Assembly: GCA_947359465.1 (NCBI GenBank)
Contig: OX375873.1
Location: 57,755,573-57,819,572 of the forward strand
From: Metellina segmentata
Taxonomy: Eukaryota; Arthropoda; Arachnida; Araneae; Tetragnathidae
Reading direction: 5' to 3'
DNA: 64,000 bases
The notes below the pieces were generated by a model. It did not search any database. It was not told where the DNA came from and saw nothing but the letters and a program-made list of their open reading frames with translations. Shown here piece by piece: positions 44,718 to 56,514 of this stretch. Position 1 is the first letter of the stretch. Each line of letters opens with the position of its first letter. The translations under genes were made by a program, and so were the position numbers.

Positions 44718-47700
44718 TATAATCTTCGGAATCGAAATCTTGACTCAAAAAATTCTTGTGTCAATTGATTGATATCTAAACATTCAAACCTCTCTGTACA
44801 CTTTAAAGTGGGCCTGCAGCTGTAAGTAATAGAACTGCTATTGTGCAACGAACTTTTCTAGGGTTGAACTTTTTTTATGCATCTTCTTTACAGTCCAGTC
44901 ACCATAAGAGTAAAGTTGAGTATTTATTTTGCTAATCACAGCCTCCAGATATGACCTACTATTAAATAACTTTATAATTATTTCGCCTAGGTGCTAAGTA
45001 CAGACCAACCGACTAAAATGTAATGAAGCATCACGAGTATAATAAAGCATTCTTCAAATTTATTCTGACATAGGCCTTTATTCTGAATTTCCAAAAAGAA
45101 CTTGAAACTAAGAAAATCACAAGATAGTGGTAAAAGGTTGGATTCATCCTGCTCTTTAATCACTTGATTCCTATATGAAACATTTAGTAACTTACACTAA
45201 CCTTAAGTATAAACGCACCTATAGAAATTGATGACATGATTCTTTATGGCACATCTCTCTTCGTCAATTCACACGTACTCTGTGCATCAGTATGCATTTT
45301 TATTAATAAAACTAATTATTTTTTTTCAAACATAAAAAATTTAAGGGTTTCTTGAATTTTGAAATAATATGAATCACTTAGCAGAGATTTTGATTCACTA
45401 CCAGCTTTTTTATTATCATTGTCATAATTCTAGATATCACCCATCCATATATATTTATACTGATTCTGTTTAATACTCATGAGGGCTATGCCTTGTGACT
45501 CAAAGACTGCTCCATAAATTTAACAATTCATTACCATCTATAGTTTCAGTTTTTATAGAAGAATATTTTTTGACGTATACAAAGTCTTAAAATATATTTT
45601 TAGTGGTAATTTTACAGTAAATATAGATTCCAAAAATGTCTTGGAATCCCTGATATCAGATAGTATAAAACATTCCTAGCACATTATGTTTTAAAATTCA
45701 TAAGCACAGTCGGTATTACTTTTGCTGGACACAAGAGCACGTCATAATTGGTAGAAATGGACTTACTTATGCTGCAGTCAGCTTATTTGATGATTTTTTT
45801 TATGGTTAGTGTTTGAGGTGATGACATATTTTAGTCGATTATTTAGTGCAACTTTGATAAACCACCTGATGGGTTCACACGCGCATATCAGTTTATCCAA
45901 CCTAAAGACTTCAATGGGTGATTTCTAACTAGCTTTCACCTTCTGGACCAATAGAATATTTCCTGAGACTCATTCAACTAATGTATGCGGTTGTTTGGTC
46001 GTGTGTTGAGAGATAGCAACTCTACATTATTCTAAAATTTCGTGCCACTCAGAGAAAAAGTGCTTTTATTTAAATTTTGTTTTCATGTTGTAGGTCTAAA
46101 GAGTTCTTATCTATGTTTTATTAACTGTTCAGCAACTTATTTGAATTAACTTTATATTATATTTTAATTGAATTTTTATCTGGTCTTGTGCCTGGAACAG
46201 CTTGTCCAGTACTGAATCTTGTGCCGTGAAACCCAAACCAACATGCCTTGTGATTTGGTCTGGTTTGAAAGAGTTTTCAAGATACAATTCAGTATAATTC
46301 ATTTTTGATACATAAGTACGATGAATTTTAGAAAATTACAAGGAGAAACATTTTTAGTGAACCACTTTAAACTTACTTAGTACACTAATTTTAATATTTA
46401 GTAATATAAAATGGATTTTGGCAATGCATCGTTATCTCTCTCAGTGTGGTTATCGTGTATGGGCTCCGCTTTATCTAAAGCAGACATCGTATCCTCATAC
46501 CTTAAGGAGGGTTTCGGTTGAAGTGGAGTGCCTTAAACTTTTTATCTGATGAGACCTAAAACGTGATGATGATGAATGTCTTAGAATAAGGAGGCGGGGA
46601 ATATCAATCTTTTATGAAATGTTTATGTTGTATCGTAATACGTTTATGCTTCATAACATACATCTTATGCCTATGATAAATGACATAGTATGAAAAAAAG
46701 AATCGGAATGAGGAATAAATCTTCGATTGTATTCCAGAAATATTGTTTATATTACTTTGAGTCAGTCAGTATTAATTTTTTTTACCGATGCTTAAAATAG
46801 GTAACATCTGTTTATAATTAGTTCAATTCATTGGCATGTTTTAAGTCAGTTAAAATTTATAATTTATAATTTTAAGTTGTTTTAAAAAAATAATTCATAA
46901 AAGGCTGTTTGTTTCCTCTAAACGCTCAAGAAGACTTTATGTATTTATTTTCCCATAAAAAGACCCTTTAATACTATATGTGCATACTTAAGCTTACTTA
47001 CCAACATCAAAAGTAAATATCATTGGAAGAAGCAGAAATACGTTTTCAGCAGTTAAAATGTAGAGAGATAGATTTTGTGTTGAAGGTAAATCCCTTTCGT
47101 TACAAGAAATGGAGAGTTCATGCCTGTTTCATGCACTTTTTTTACCGTAAATTTATAACCGTTTGAACAATTTTAACATTTAATAAATTTATCAAACGCC
47201 TAGATGAACAAAACATGGACTTGATGTATCCACTGTTCAGTATTCTTAATGCAATTACTTTAATGTACGCTTCTTCTTTGTTATATAGCGTTACTAATGT
47301 ATATCAGAAAGACTTTAAAGGTTTAATTAGTGTATTTACCAGAGTAATTAAAGCAGAATTTCTATGACTTCGAACGATATTTAGATATTTTGCAACTAAA
47401 TATTCTTTATTAAATCCTACTAGTCAAAATACACATATTATAAAACATTATACACAAAAAGTGTACAAGAAAACCAAAAACACACGTATATCGAAAATTT
47501 TGAAAATTTTCACTTGTGAGTCGACAAAGTATAAGTACCTATTACTTAATAACGCTTGACAACTAATATGATAACAGTATGATCATATCATTCAGTTGAT
47601 TGAGTGTGCCCTCTAACTGCTTTCTAGCGCTATAAGGCATAGGTACGTTTATACACAGCGCAAATCATAAAGACCAAACTTGGAGATAATGGCTTATCGA

Positions 47701-48739
47701 CTATCAGGGCAGAAATAATCATCCCTGTAGAATTATTCCTCACTCGCAGGGTTAAATTGCTTTCACAGAAGTCAAAATCTAGACCAATGTGAAAAATTAA
47801 TCAAAATTGGTTCATGCTGCTCCTACTCACTTTCACCTTCAGATAAACATCTGAGACAAACTTTCTGATAAAAATGAAATCCGAATCGGAACAAAAGATC
47901 TGTCGTTTTTGACCTACAAGTCTACTTCCACGGTAACCTTTCGTGTTTCTCATTGTCATTTCTATGATACTTTTTTCTTTGGCTTCTCACATTCGATGCA
48001 TCATTCCTTTCACTTCTCACCTTCTGGGCCGCACCCGCAAAATTCGTCAAGGCTAGAAATACATTTTCCAGGGGAAAAGGGTTTCGGTAATTTCTGGTTT
48101 GCCTGCTGGAAACACTCCACCTGTGGTAAGGTACTAAACGAGTGTTGATCTTGAGTGAAAGTGACCTTGACTCTCATTTCGGTCGCGGTTAACAATTGTA
48201 TAAAAGCAACAAATAAAAAAAATTACGCGTTATTAAGGACCTGCTTATTTAAATTTATGAAAAGAAACAATATATTTTTTGCTCCCCACCACGTTTCACC
48301 TATTTTTTCTCTTTGAGAGAGTAAATGACTTAAATGCCCTCACACAATATAGGTCAGAAATTTCCTGTATAAGGTATTTAAACTAATTTAGCTACAGAGT
48401 GAAATTTGTAATGCATGTTATTCGACTGCTAAACTTATTGTTTATCTACCTTTTGTATGAGATATACTGCCTAAAAAGAGCATTAAAAATGGAAATATCT
48501 AAATATAAGGTGTCACCATAAATAGGAAATCCAATATTTCAGTATTATCTTTCGTAAGTTGTCATATTTAGTATGCAAATGTTAAGAATATTAATTTTTT
48601 ATTACTACGTCTGTGTTTAGGTTTGTTAGTCTATATCAAAACCGCTTCATTTCATTCACTTGCAAAAATTATGTTCAACTATAAATTTACGAATGAGATG
48701 AAAATTTGGTGGCGTGGAGTAGAGTTAATTTTTAATATA
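44718..48739. other. Long AT-rich stretch, no gene supported
   Basis: Frames are short and featureless. A short S2-like phrase (CTGGAACAGCTTGTCC ... GTGAAACCCAAACCAAC) lies at about 46190-46245. The moderately GC-richer pieces at 46430-46570 and 47890-48180 show neither coding nor repeat signatures that I can name. Confidence 0.5.
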
Positions 48740-48965
48740 TTTGTAAACATTTTAATCATCCGAGTGATTTCCACGAAATATCTCGTCTATCAAAATCTGT
48801 CCAACTTTTTTAATGACGAGATATCTCGTCATCGAGATATTAACGCGTTTTATTATGACAAGACCAAGATCTGATAATTGTTTCCCAATGACAAGATACT
48901 TATCTATCAAGATTTGGTCAGTTTTCCTATTGACGCATCGAGACATCCACCAGAAAGGATAGGGA
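48740..48965 (+). repeat. Dispersed repeat with palindrome GACGAGATATCTCGTC
   Basis: The 16-bp perfect palindrome GACGAGATATCTCGTC lies at about 48815-48830, followed by ATCGAGATATTAACG. Flanking phrases TATCTCGTCTATCAAAATCT, GACAAGACCAAGATCTGA, ATCAAGATTTGGTCAG and GCATCGAGACATCCACCAG match 43465-43690 and 63735-63895. Confidence 0.7.
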
Positions 48966-51654
48966 GTAGGGTTGTCACATACAAATTTAAAAGTCGTCAC
49001 ATAGAAATTTATTTCATAAAAAAAAAATTACATAAATGTTTCCTTCAAGGTAAAAGCAACTACGAGGGAAGGTTGCGACTTATGGAATTAGTTTCCATTA
49101 CAGTGAATGTATTAATCACGGCATTGACGATTTCGAACTATTTCCTTGATGAAATTTTAATTTTAAGTTCAAGCTCAGAGCGATTACAATTTTTCAAAAT
49201 TGTATGGATTATATTTAAATACTTCGTTAAGGCCATAATTTCATCACTAAATACACCTAATTCTGTTTTTCCACGAACTTATTTTACAAGGATTTGATTT
49301 AACACGAATTCAACATAAATATTTCATTCTCTTTTGACGCTAGTCATTTTGATTTAACACGAGCGGGCCAAGTCAATTTCTAAGAAATTTTTTACCTAAA
49401 TTCTAAAAAGTATATTTTTTTATTTGTGTTATAGCAGTATTTATATATTACACACACTAATGTGGAACGCGCTGGGAAGTTTCAACGTAAACTGTAGCTC
49501 TTGTCAGTCTCTTACAGAGTATTATATAACGGCTTAACCAAAACATGAACACAACGATTGATAACTGAATTCGTTCGTAAAACTGGTGAAACATCAGCAA
49601 CACAGAAGATTCGTGCTGATTTTGCTGAAAAGATTACAGAAAGAAATTCAGTAATAGAGGAAGAAGACGATGTCCATAACATTTCGAGTGAATGCGGTGA
49701 TATTCTAGTCGTACGCAAACGTATGCGCCGTTTGTTGTAAGAAAATGAAAATGAATAAAATCGTGTTATAAGTAAAACGGATATTTTTTTATTCGTGAAG
49801 AATATTTTTCATTTCAAATGCAAACTAACATTATACATTTTCATTACATATTATTACATGTGTATTCTGTTCAAATAAAATAATAATCTTAAAAGAAATA
49901 TTTTCATACGTTTTATTTGAATTATTTTACTGATATTTTAGAACCTTAACCAATTTTCTTTTCTTCCATAGTTACAATGTCTTTTTTACACGTATTCTTC
50001 AGGAACGTATATATTGTGTTAAAACAGAATTAGTTGAACATGTTTTCCTGGTCAGGTGATGACCATTCAATCTCACACTATACCTACTCACCACTATTGT
50101 TTATTGAAATCAAGAATTTTAACATCGTAAGCTACATTAGAATTACTCCATCCCACGTAATGGTCATGGCACAAAAATACAAGCATCTCAAGTTCACGAG
50201 ACAAAGCTATCTACAAGCCTGGTAACTGTTTTCTTTTTATCTACTTTACCATAGCTATGTGGCGGCTTTCATAGCACATTCCTGCCTGATTGCGACTTCA
50301 TATATGTTACATGTCTTATAGCAAACTGCTGTTACTTTTGAAGCAAACAATTTTTTTTAACTTTTTCTCGGTCTGATACTTCATTTGTTATTTTGTTCTT
50401 ATCTTTCGTTCTTATTTCAATCAGTAAATTTTTTGTACTGCCAAATTATTTGCTGGAAACCGGAAGGACCCAGTTCTACGATTTTAGAAATTTTCTGCAA
50501 GATTTACCTTTGGGTCTAATAATAAAATTAATGTTTGTTATTAATCTGAATTATTTTACAGTATATTTCTAACTTTATTAATTCCCATTTCAGATATAAA
50601 TAATAATGTTTTATTGGTGTAATAGTATTTCCTAAAGATTCATTCTTTTAACTCTTTACGAGTTGAGTTAAAATGTTAAGAATCGTCTCAGATTATTTCT
50701 TAGGCAAATATTCTCTATTATTTCTCTTATAATTATACCTCCTTATTCTTTATCTTCTTATAAATACTGAATTGAAATAAAATATTTTACATTTGTGAAT
50801 GTGTCAATAATTTAGTTTCTGGTAGCGTATTTCAAAATCAACAAAACATGCATACTTTTGTTTGCTGTTTCATATTCATTAAGTTATACATGAAATTTTG
50901 TAGCAAGAAATGTGTTTTCCTTTTTGGGAGAGTCTTTATCTCAAAGGTGTCGTTACGTATATTTTAATGAAAATGAATACCCATTCCAAAAAATGTTCCC
51001 TCCTATAATCTATTTCCAAATCAACTCCCTATTTCCCCCATATACCTTCAACTATAATTGACGTCATTTTGAAGTCAGGGTGAAATATACTGCTTGATTC
51101 AAATTAGTTTTGTTTAGATATTGAGAAAGAGCTAATCCCACACAGCTCTGTAAAAATTCCTGTCTCCTTCAATTCCTACAATATTATTTAATAAGAGCGC
51201 TCGTAAACTATGATATATCTAGATATAAGGTTATTGACTGGGTTTTATCTTCTCTTCAAACACAACCCGCAAAAGTGCTACAATTTTTCATGAATTTATC
51301 TCAAATAATACGTGGAAACATATTCCAATGCTGTTAAAAAACATCATGTGCTCTTTGGTAGATTTTCGTTTTATCTGTAGATTTTTTCTGCAACGTGGGT
51401 AGAATTCTTAACTATTTTTGGTATCACAGGAAACTCATGTAATAAAATATTTTCAACTGGACTTTATAGTTCTTCATATCTGGTTCAAACGTTTGACAAA
51501 GCCGCTATTAAAGATATGAAACAAAATCTATCTACTGTTCTTTTATTAATTTCATTTTGAATTGCGATACGAAATTAATATTATAATGAAAATATTTGAA
51601 AATTAAGCATTTAAACCTCCATATATTTTATGGAAATCAATTTAGAAGGAATTT
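48966..51654. other. AT-rich DNA, no gene supported
   Basis: The largest frames (139 codons ending at 49297, 60 codons at 49558-49740) show no recognisable domain. The second is charged (KITERNSVIEEEDDVHNI) but antisense to a similar-length frame. No repeat ends were recognised. Confidence 0.5.
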
Positions 51655-51990
51655 TTATATGATTGAGTTACGGTTGCTTAGGTGGTAAAGTCGCGGATTA
51701 ACAACTGGAGGGCTGCCAGATCAAGACTCGATCAAACCAAAGACAATTGCTGCACAGACTTAACTTGCACCAGCCCCCTCAAATGTCCTCTCGTCGGCAT
51801 GATGAGGAAGTTTGGAGAGTGAGGTGCCAGCTCAAGTGTGTTGATCTCATCATATGACCGTGGTTCAGAATTACGAAGGGTTATCCTCGGATCTTTCTCT
51901 TCGGGATTGATCCCGGACCTTAGCCAATAGCCCGTTGCATTGCTCTAGTTTGACAAAAATTCTCATACCTACCTTTTAAAATGACCAAAC
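51655..51990 (+). mobile_element. SINE (family S1), best-preserved body
   Basis: A degenerate tRNA-like head (GCTTAGGTGGTAAAGTCGCG, then CAGATCAAGACTCGATC) is followed by GCACCAGCCCCCTCAAATG, GATGAGGAAGTTTGGAGAG, GTGAGGTGCCAGCTCAAG, GACCGTGGTTCAGAATTACG, TCCTCGGATCTTTCTCTTC, GGGATTGATCCCGGACC and GCCCGTTGCATTGCTCTAG. This copy sets the order for the other S1 fragments in the window. Confidence 0.75.
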
Positions 51991-53204
51991 AAATATTTGT
52001 TAACTCTTTTTTTCATATAGAAACTTTTATTTTAATTTTAAAAAGGGTGTAAACGTAGTGTATTAAAAAACTCTTAAATACAAAAAGTATTTTTACCATG
52101 CAGGTCATCGAAAAATATTTTATGATCATATAAAAGGTTTTGAATCTACATATTTCCATCTAAAGCTTAAACGTCGCTTTTGGTAATTTTTTTTAATATA
52201 AATTTTGTAATAAATGTTGAATATTGAAAATTAATATAGAAAAGAAGCATTACAAAAATTTAGTTGAGTTTTTTAATAGTAAAAAAATAAAAATATTAGT
52301 GTGGTACTTTTATTCCAGAAGAAAACAATTAGGATATTAGGATTTAAAATCAGATGTTCCAAAGTTTCCTTACGCATAACCCCTGAAGAGTCAGCACCAA
52401 ATAACTTGAAATTTGATGTCCAAGGTAGAAATTTAATATAAATTTTGAAATTTGGCGTTAAAATTGGGTTTATGCTATTGAGAGTTGTGAAGTTTGTATG
52501 CAATTTTATATGAAGACAGACTCTTATGCACGTTTTGCGAACATAATTTCTGGACGATATTCTGAATTAAATGTTACTTTTTAATCATTTCTTCTGCGAA
52601 TAAAGAGTAGTAGCTCAGTATTTTTACCTCGCTGCATCTGGATTTCAATTACGTTACTTCGTTCTTTACTGGAATTCTTCCCCCCGTTTCGTCACACTAG
52701 AAATTACTTGTATATCGTCAACTTATGAGTGAAACACGCAAAGTCAAAAAAATTAGACCTGAGAATGCGAAAAGGGAAATGTCTATTCACTAAGCGTAAC
52801 TCACTAAGTTTGTTTCTCAAAATGAAATCATACTAAGAAAACAAGAGTATGTGGAATTCACCAGTCTAAATATGACAACATTCTGGTCTAAAAGTTCTAA
52901 AAAACTCACGAAATTTTTTGCCAGAGTGTTTCACTATTAAACCTACAGTGTGCTTATCAATATTGTTCATAAACCTTAATTTCTTACATGTTAGACACCT
53001 AATTTTTTTTGCAGAAAACCTAAGTAAACATGTTGCATATTTTTATGTGTAAGAGCTTGTGAATTAAATTCCTTTATTGTTTATCATTTTTTCAAAATGT
53101 ACAAGTTATGGCATACACATTGAAGTATTCTTCAGCTATAGAAATTAAATTTATAGTTCAATAAATATACTGGATAAAAAAGCGATCAACCAAATTGGTG
53201 TTCC
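51991..53204. other. AT-rich DNA, no gene seen
   Basis: One 76-codon minus-strand frame (52273-52503) has no domain. Nothing else was recognised. Confidence 0.55.
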
Positions 53205-53210
53205 ATGCAA

Positions 53211-53221
53211 TCCGTCCGTCC

Positions 53222-53275
<54 letters not shown>
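53211..53275 (+). repeat. (CTGT)n microsatellite with CCGT leader
   Basis: About 65 bp of TCCG/TCTG tetranucleotides, ending TCTGTATG. Copy A of HelB has only three such units at the corresponding place (near 13345), so the tract expanded inside the element. The 122-codon frame starting here translates the repeat as (SVCL)n. Confidence 0.95.
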
Positions 53276-54120
53276 ATGTTGTGCCCTATACACGTCCACA
53301 CGGTTTAATATATTTTCATGGAAATTTGCATACAGTGAGTACTTATCTTCATTTAGTGAATGGAATTGGTTGCGAAAGTCTGTCTGTCCATCATTCTGTT
53401 CTATGTTCTATTTTGTGTTTGTGTGTTTGTGTAGACATCACATGCATTTTATTCCAGATATTTCATTGCAATGTGTTTTATTTTGTACATTATCTATTAA
53501 TTTAATGAATGCAATATTAAGCATTAATTTATTTTTATATTTAGATGAGTTTCATGCTAAAACACCTGAGTAAGTATACTTAAAACAACCATAATTTGTT
53601 AGTTTTGGAAAAATCGGAATGTACATTGAGCATTACGATTACTTTGATTTGCTTAACCAGTACTGCTGGAAAACCAATTATTTTTCAATTTATTTTTTTA
53701 ATGGAATTTTGGCTTTGATATTTTATTTAATTCGAGTCTTATTTTTGTTCTTTGCTCAATGTGAACGATTTCCAAATATTTGGGACAGACGATATATTTC
53801 AACGTACCGGAATAAAACGGAAATTCGTGTTTATTTCGCTCTGAAGTAAAATCGCATTTCTAAATTTTGTGCACTTTTAGTTCTAAGTTGTGGCAACTGT
53901 GCGAGATCAAGAGATAAAAATGAATCAGAAATTAATATCTTTAGAACAATTTTTTCCGACACCTTTTATTTTGTTTTATTTTGCTGTTTTCTGTTTTAAA
54001 TATTTATTATTTTAATAAAAGTGTTTTCCTTCTCATCACACGCAACACCACCTCAAAGTATTCGAATTAATAATAGCAGGTAAATCAGAATACATTTTCA
54101 GTAAATTTTAAGTGTAGTTT

Positions 54121-54220
54121 TGCCATTATTGAAAGAATAGTGCCGTTTTTTAAAGAATAATGCCGTTATTGAAAGAATAATGTCTTTATTGAAAGAATAA
54201 TGCCGTTATTGAAAGAATAA
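54121..54220 (+). repeat. Minisatellite, 5 x 20 bp, inside HelB copy C
   Basis: Five exactly phased 20-bp units start at 54121, 54141, 54161, 54181 and 54201, with consensus TGCCGTTATTGAAAGAATAA. Copy A has about two diverged units at the same place (near 11980-12010), so the array grew after the copies separated. Confidence 0.95.
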
Positions 54221-54799
54221 TAATGTTTAAAAAATCCGAACTGCAATTATTCAAACATTAACAAATTAACTGTCATAATGACAGGAGAAAATTGCGAAAT
54301 TCCACAATGTTGCATGCCGGATGCAAGAGAGCCACAAGTAGAAAATATTGTTTTGTTGACTATGAGTGCGAGAGCCCTCGCAGTAAATCATCGTTTTTAT
54401 TAATTGAGTTGAACATGAAAAGAACTTTAGAAATGGAATTCCAAATCTCCCTCAAAATCGTCTTTTGTAGTAGCAACCTTAGCGTCACCTTTCGTCATTT
54501 TGTAGCTTTGTCATACAGCGAGGGTGCGATGTATGTCAAATGTATTACATGAATGGATATGCATGTGTAGGATTTGTGTCGTAAGTAAGTTGTAGAAATT
54601 ATAAAGATGGGTGAAAGGTATTCAAATAAATTTTTTTTCTACAAAAAACGTAAGTCATTGTATACTTTGATTATCTCTTTAATTTAGAGTAAACCAATTC
54701 AAACCGAGTAAGGTTGGGTATTTTGCTAGTTTAAAATAAAACCGAATTTTTGCACAAAAGAAAGAACTTAATTCAAGAATTTGAATATTTAACGAAATA

Positions 54800-56514
54800 T
54801 TAATTGATTATTTCATTTATTTATGTTACTTGAGTTTTAATTTTTGGTTTTGATCAAAATAAATAAAAATAATCAAAATAAATAAATATATTACTTTATT
54901 TTAGCCGGTTTTTTTTTCTCTTTACGGAATGTAAACAAATTATGAATGTTTGGGGTAGGCGATATTTAGCAATGAAAAGAAATAAAACTGACATTCGTAT
55001 TTGTTGACCACTGCAGTGATGTTTTCTAAGGTTTTGTTTTGCTTGAAATCATTTTTTTAAATTTCCAACGGCGGGTACAAAAGCCAAAACTGAATACGAA
55101 AAACAGAGCAAAAGAATGTAAAAAAAGGCGACTGAAGAAAGCTTATGGGCTCATTCGGTCCCTCGCTTCCCAGTAACGTTCCCACAAAGTTGTAGCGGAT
55201 AGCGCCGGCCAGTGTCGCAGGTGTGTATAGTCCATGAGTTCCTGAAGGTTGCAGAGCTTGCAGCGTGGATCGAAAGTTGGTACCGCAAAAGTCAAAAGCT
55301 GTAGATCACTTAACCGCAAAAGCGTTTATGGGCTGCACCAAAAGGAGATGGATCTACTTTGCCAAATGCTTAAAATCATATTTTTTGAAAATTCATAGCA
55401 TGTTTTTAAATTTAGTCCAATTTGTAGTTGTAAGTTGTGGCAACAATACGAGATAAAGAAATTAAAAATAATCACGAAATAATATCTTTCATTTCTGGAA
55501 TAAAACGGAGAAAGACAGCACCACTGGTGTAGAATAAACTTCAAATTTGCATACGAAATAAATAATGTTTCACAACTGTTTTCGACTTTTAATTTATTTT
55601 ATTTTGTTGTTTTCTGTTGTAAATTTATTAAATATTTATTTTTTTAATAAATTGTAATTCCTTTTACTTACACGAACACCATCATAAAGTACTCGATTTA
55701 AAGTGGCATATAAGTCGGAAAAAAACCAATTTGAAGTAGGATTTTAGTTACATTAATTGTTATTAAGAAAATTAATGTTAAACATCCGGTCTAGGACTTT
55801 TGGAATCTTAAAATTCTTTCTCATAATGATAGATCAATATGACGTATCTTGCTAGTTTCGCTATATTTAAGCAACTTGTATTGTTAAAAGTTCTTTGTTT
55901 GTGCTGAAGACATGCAATTTTAAAACAAGTTCATTTATTACTACACGTGCCACAAAATAAAATTTTTCAAGACGATGCATTCGCTAAAAAAATACTTAAC
56001 TATAAATAGTTTATTAATTTGTTATTTAATTATTTAAACCAAATAAAATTTCTTTAAAGATAGCGAAATTAAATAATATCGCACACCTGGTTCAAGAGTT
56101 TCACAGTTAAAAATATATTAGTAGATAAACTATGAGTGCTAGATTATTCGCCGTAGATTCGTCATTTTTACGAATTGCCCCCCGTTGAACAATTTTACAA
56201 GAAAAGAACTTAAGAAAGGGAAAATTCCTAATCTCCTCCCTCAAAATCGTATCTTACAGTACCTTCCTTACCTTTCAGTAGTAGTAGTAATTACCACACA
56301 TTTCGTCAGTTTGTAGCTTTGTGTTTGTAGAGTTTGTGTCCACAACAAATTGTAGAAATTAATAAAAAATCTCGGAAAGATTTAAAAAAATTATTTTACT
56401 CACACTTAAATAATTTGCCATTTTTTTTATACATGAGAAAATTGATTCTGCTGGTCACTTTCACAATCCATAGTAAATCAATTAAAAACTATTAAAATCG
56501 GGTAATTGGGCTGG
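54800..56514 (+). mobile_element. Helitron-like element HelB, copy D (diverged)
   Basis: It follows copy C head to tail. Matches include TTTACGGAATGTAAACAAAT with ATGTTTGGGGTAGGCGATAT, GTTGTGGCAACAATACGAG, CTATGAGTGCTAGATTATTC and CATTTCGTCAGTTTGTAGCT. The 3' end reads ATCGGGTAATTGGGCTGG|T, where CTGG still fits the CTRR rule. The stretch at 55010-55260 has no counterpart in copy C. It is non-coding. Confidence 0.55.

Larger units (their letters stand above)
53205..54729 (+). mobile_element. Helitron-like element HelB, copy C (5'-truncated)
   Basis: The right end AAGGTTGGGTATTTTGCTAG before T at 54730 is the best-preserved HelB 3' end, with short arms (AACC/GGTT) upstream. The sequence aligns over most of its length, inverted, with copy A at 11462-13370 (landmarks TTGTTGACTATGAGTGCGAG, ATGCCGGATGCAAGAGAG, AGTTTCATGCTAAAACACC). 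The 5' TCTATATA terminus seen in copy A is absent, and the copy begins in the CTGT tract. Frames inside are accidental. Confidence 0.65.

Noticed and set aside
44429..44848. 139-codon minus-strand open frame
   Set aside because: It is antisense to the C-terminal end of a mariner transposase relic that reads sensibly on the plus strand (FESDDDTK, DKCLNIGGNYVEK) and lies across a TIR.
49558..49740. 60-codon charged frame (KITERNSVIEEEDDVHNI)
   Set aside because: Too short, antisense frame of similar length, no recognised family. Left as unassigned DNA.
53205..53573. 122-codon frame starting in the CTGT tract
   Set aside because: The first third is translated microsatellite and the rest is HelB sequence that is not open in copy A. 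No domain was seen.
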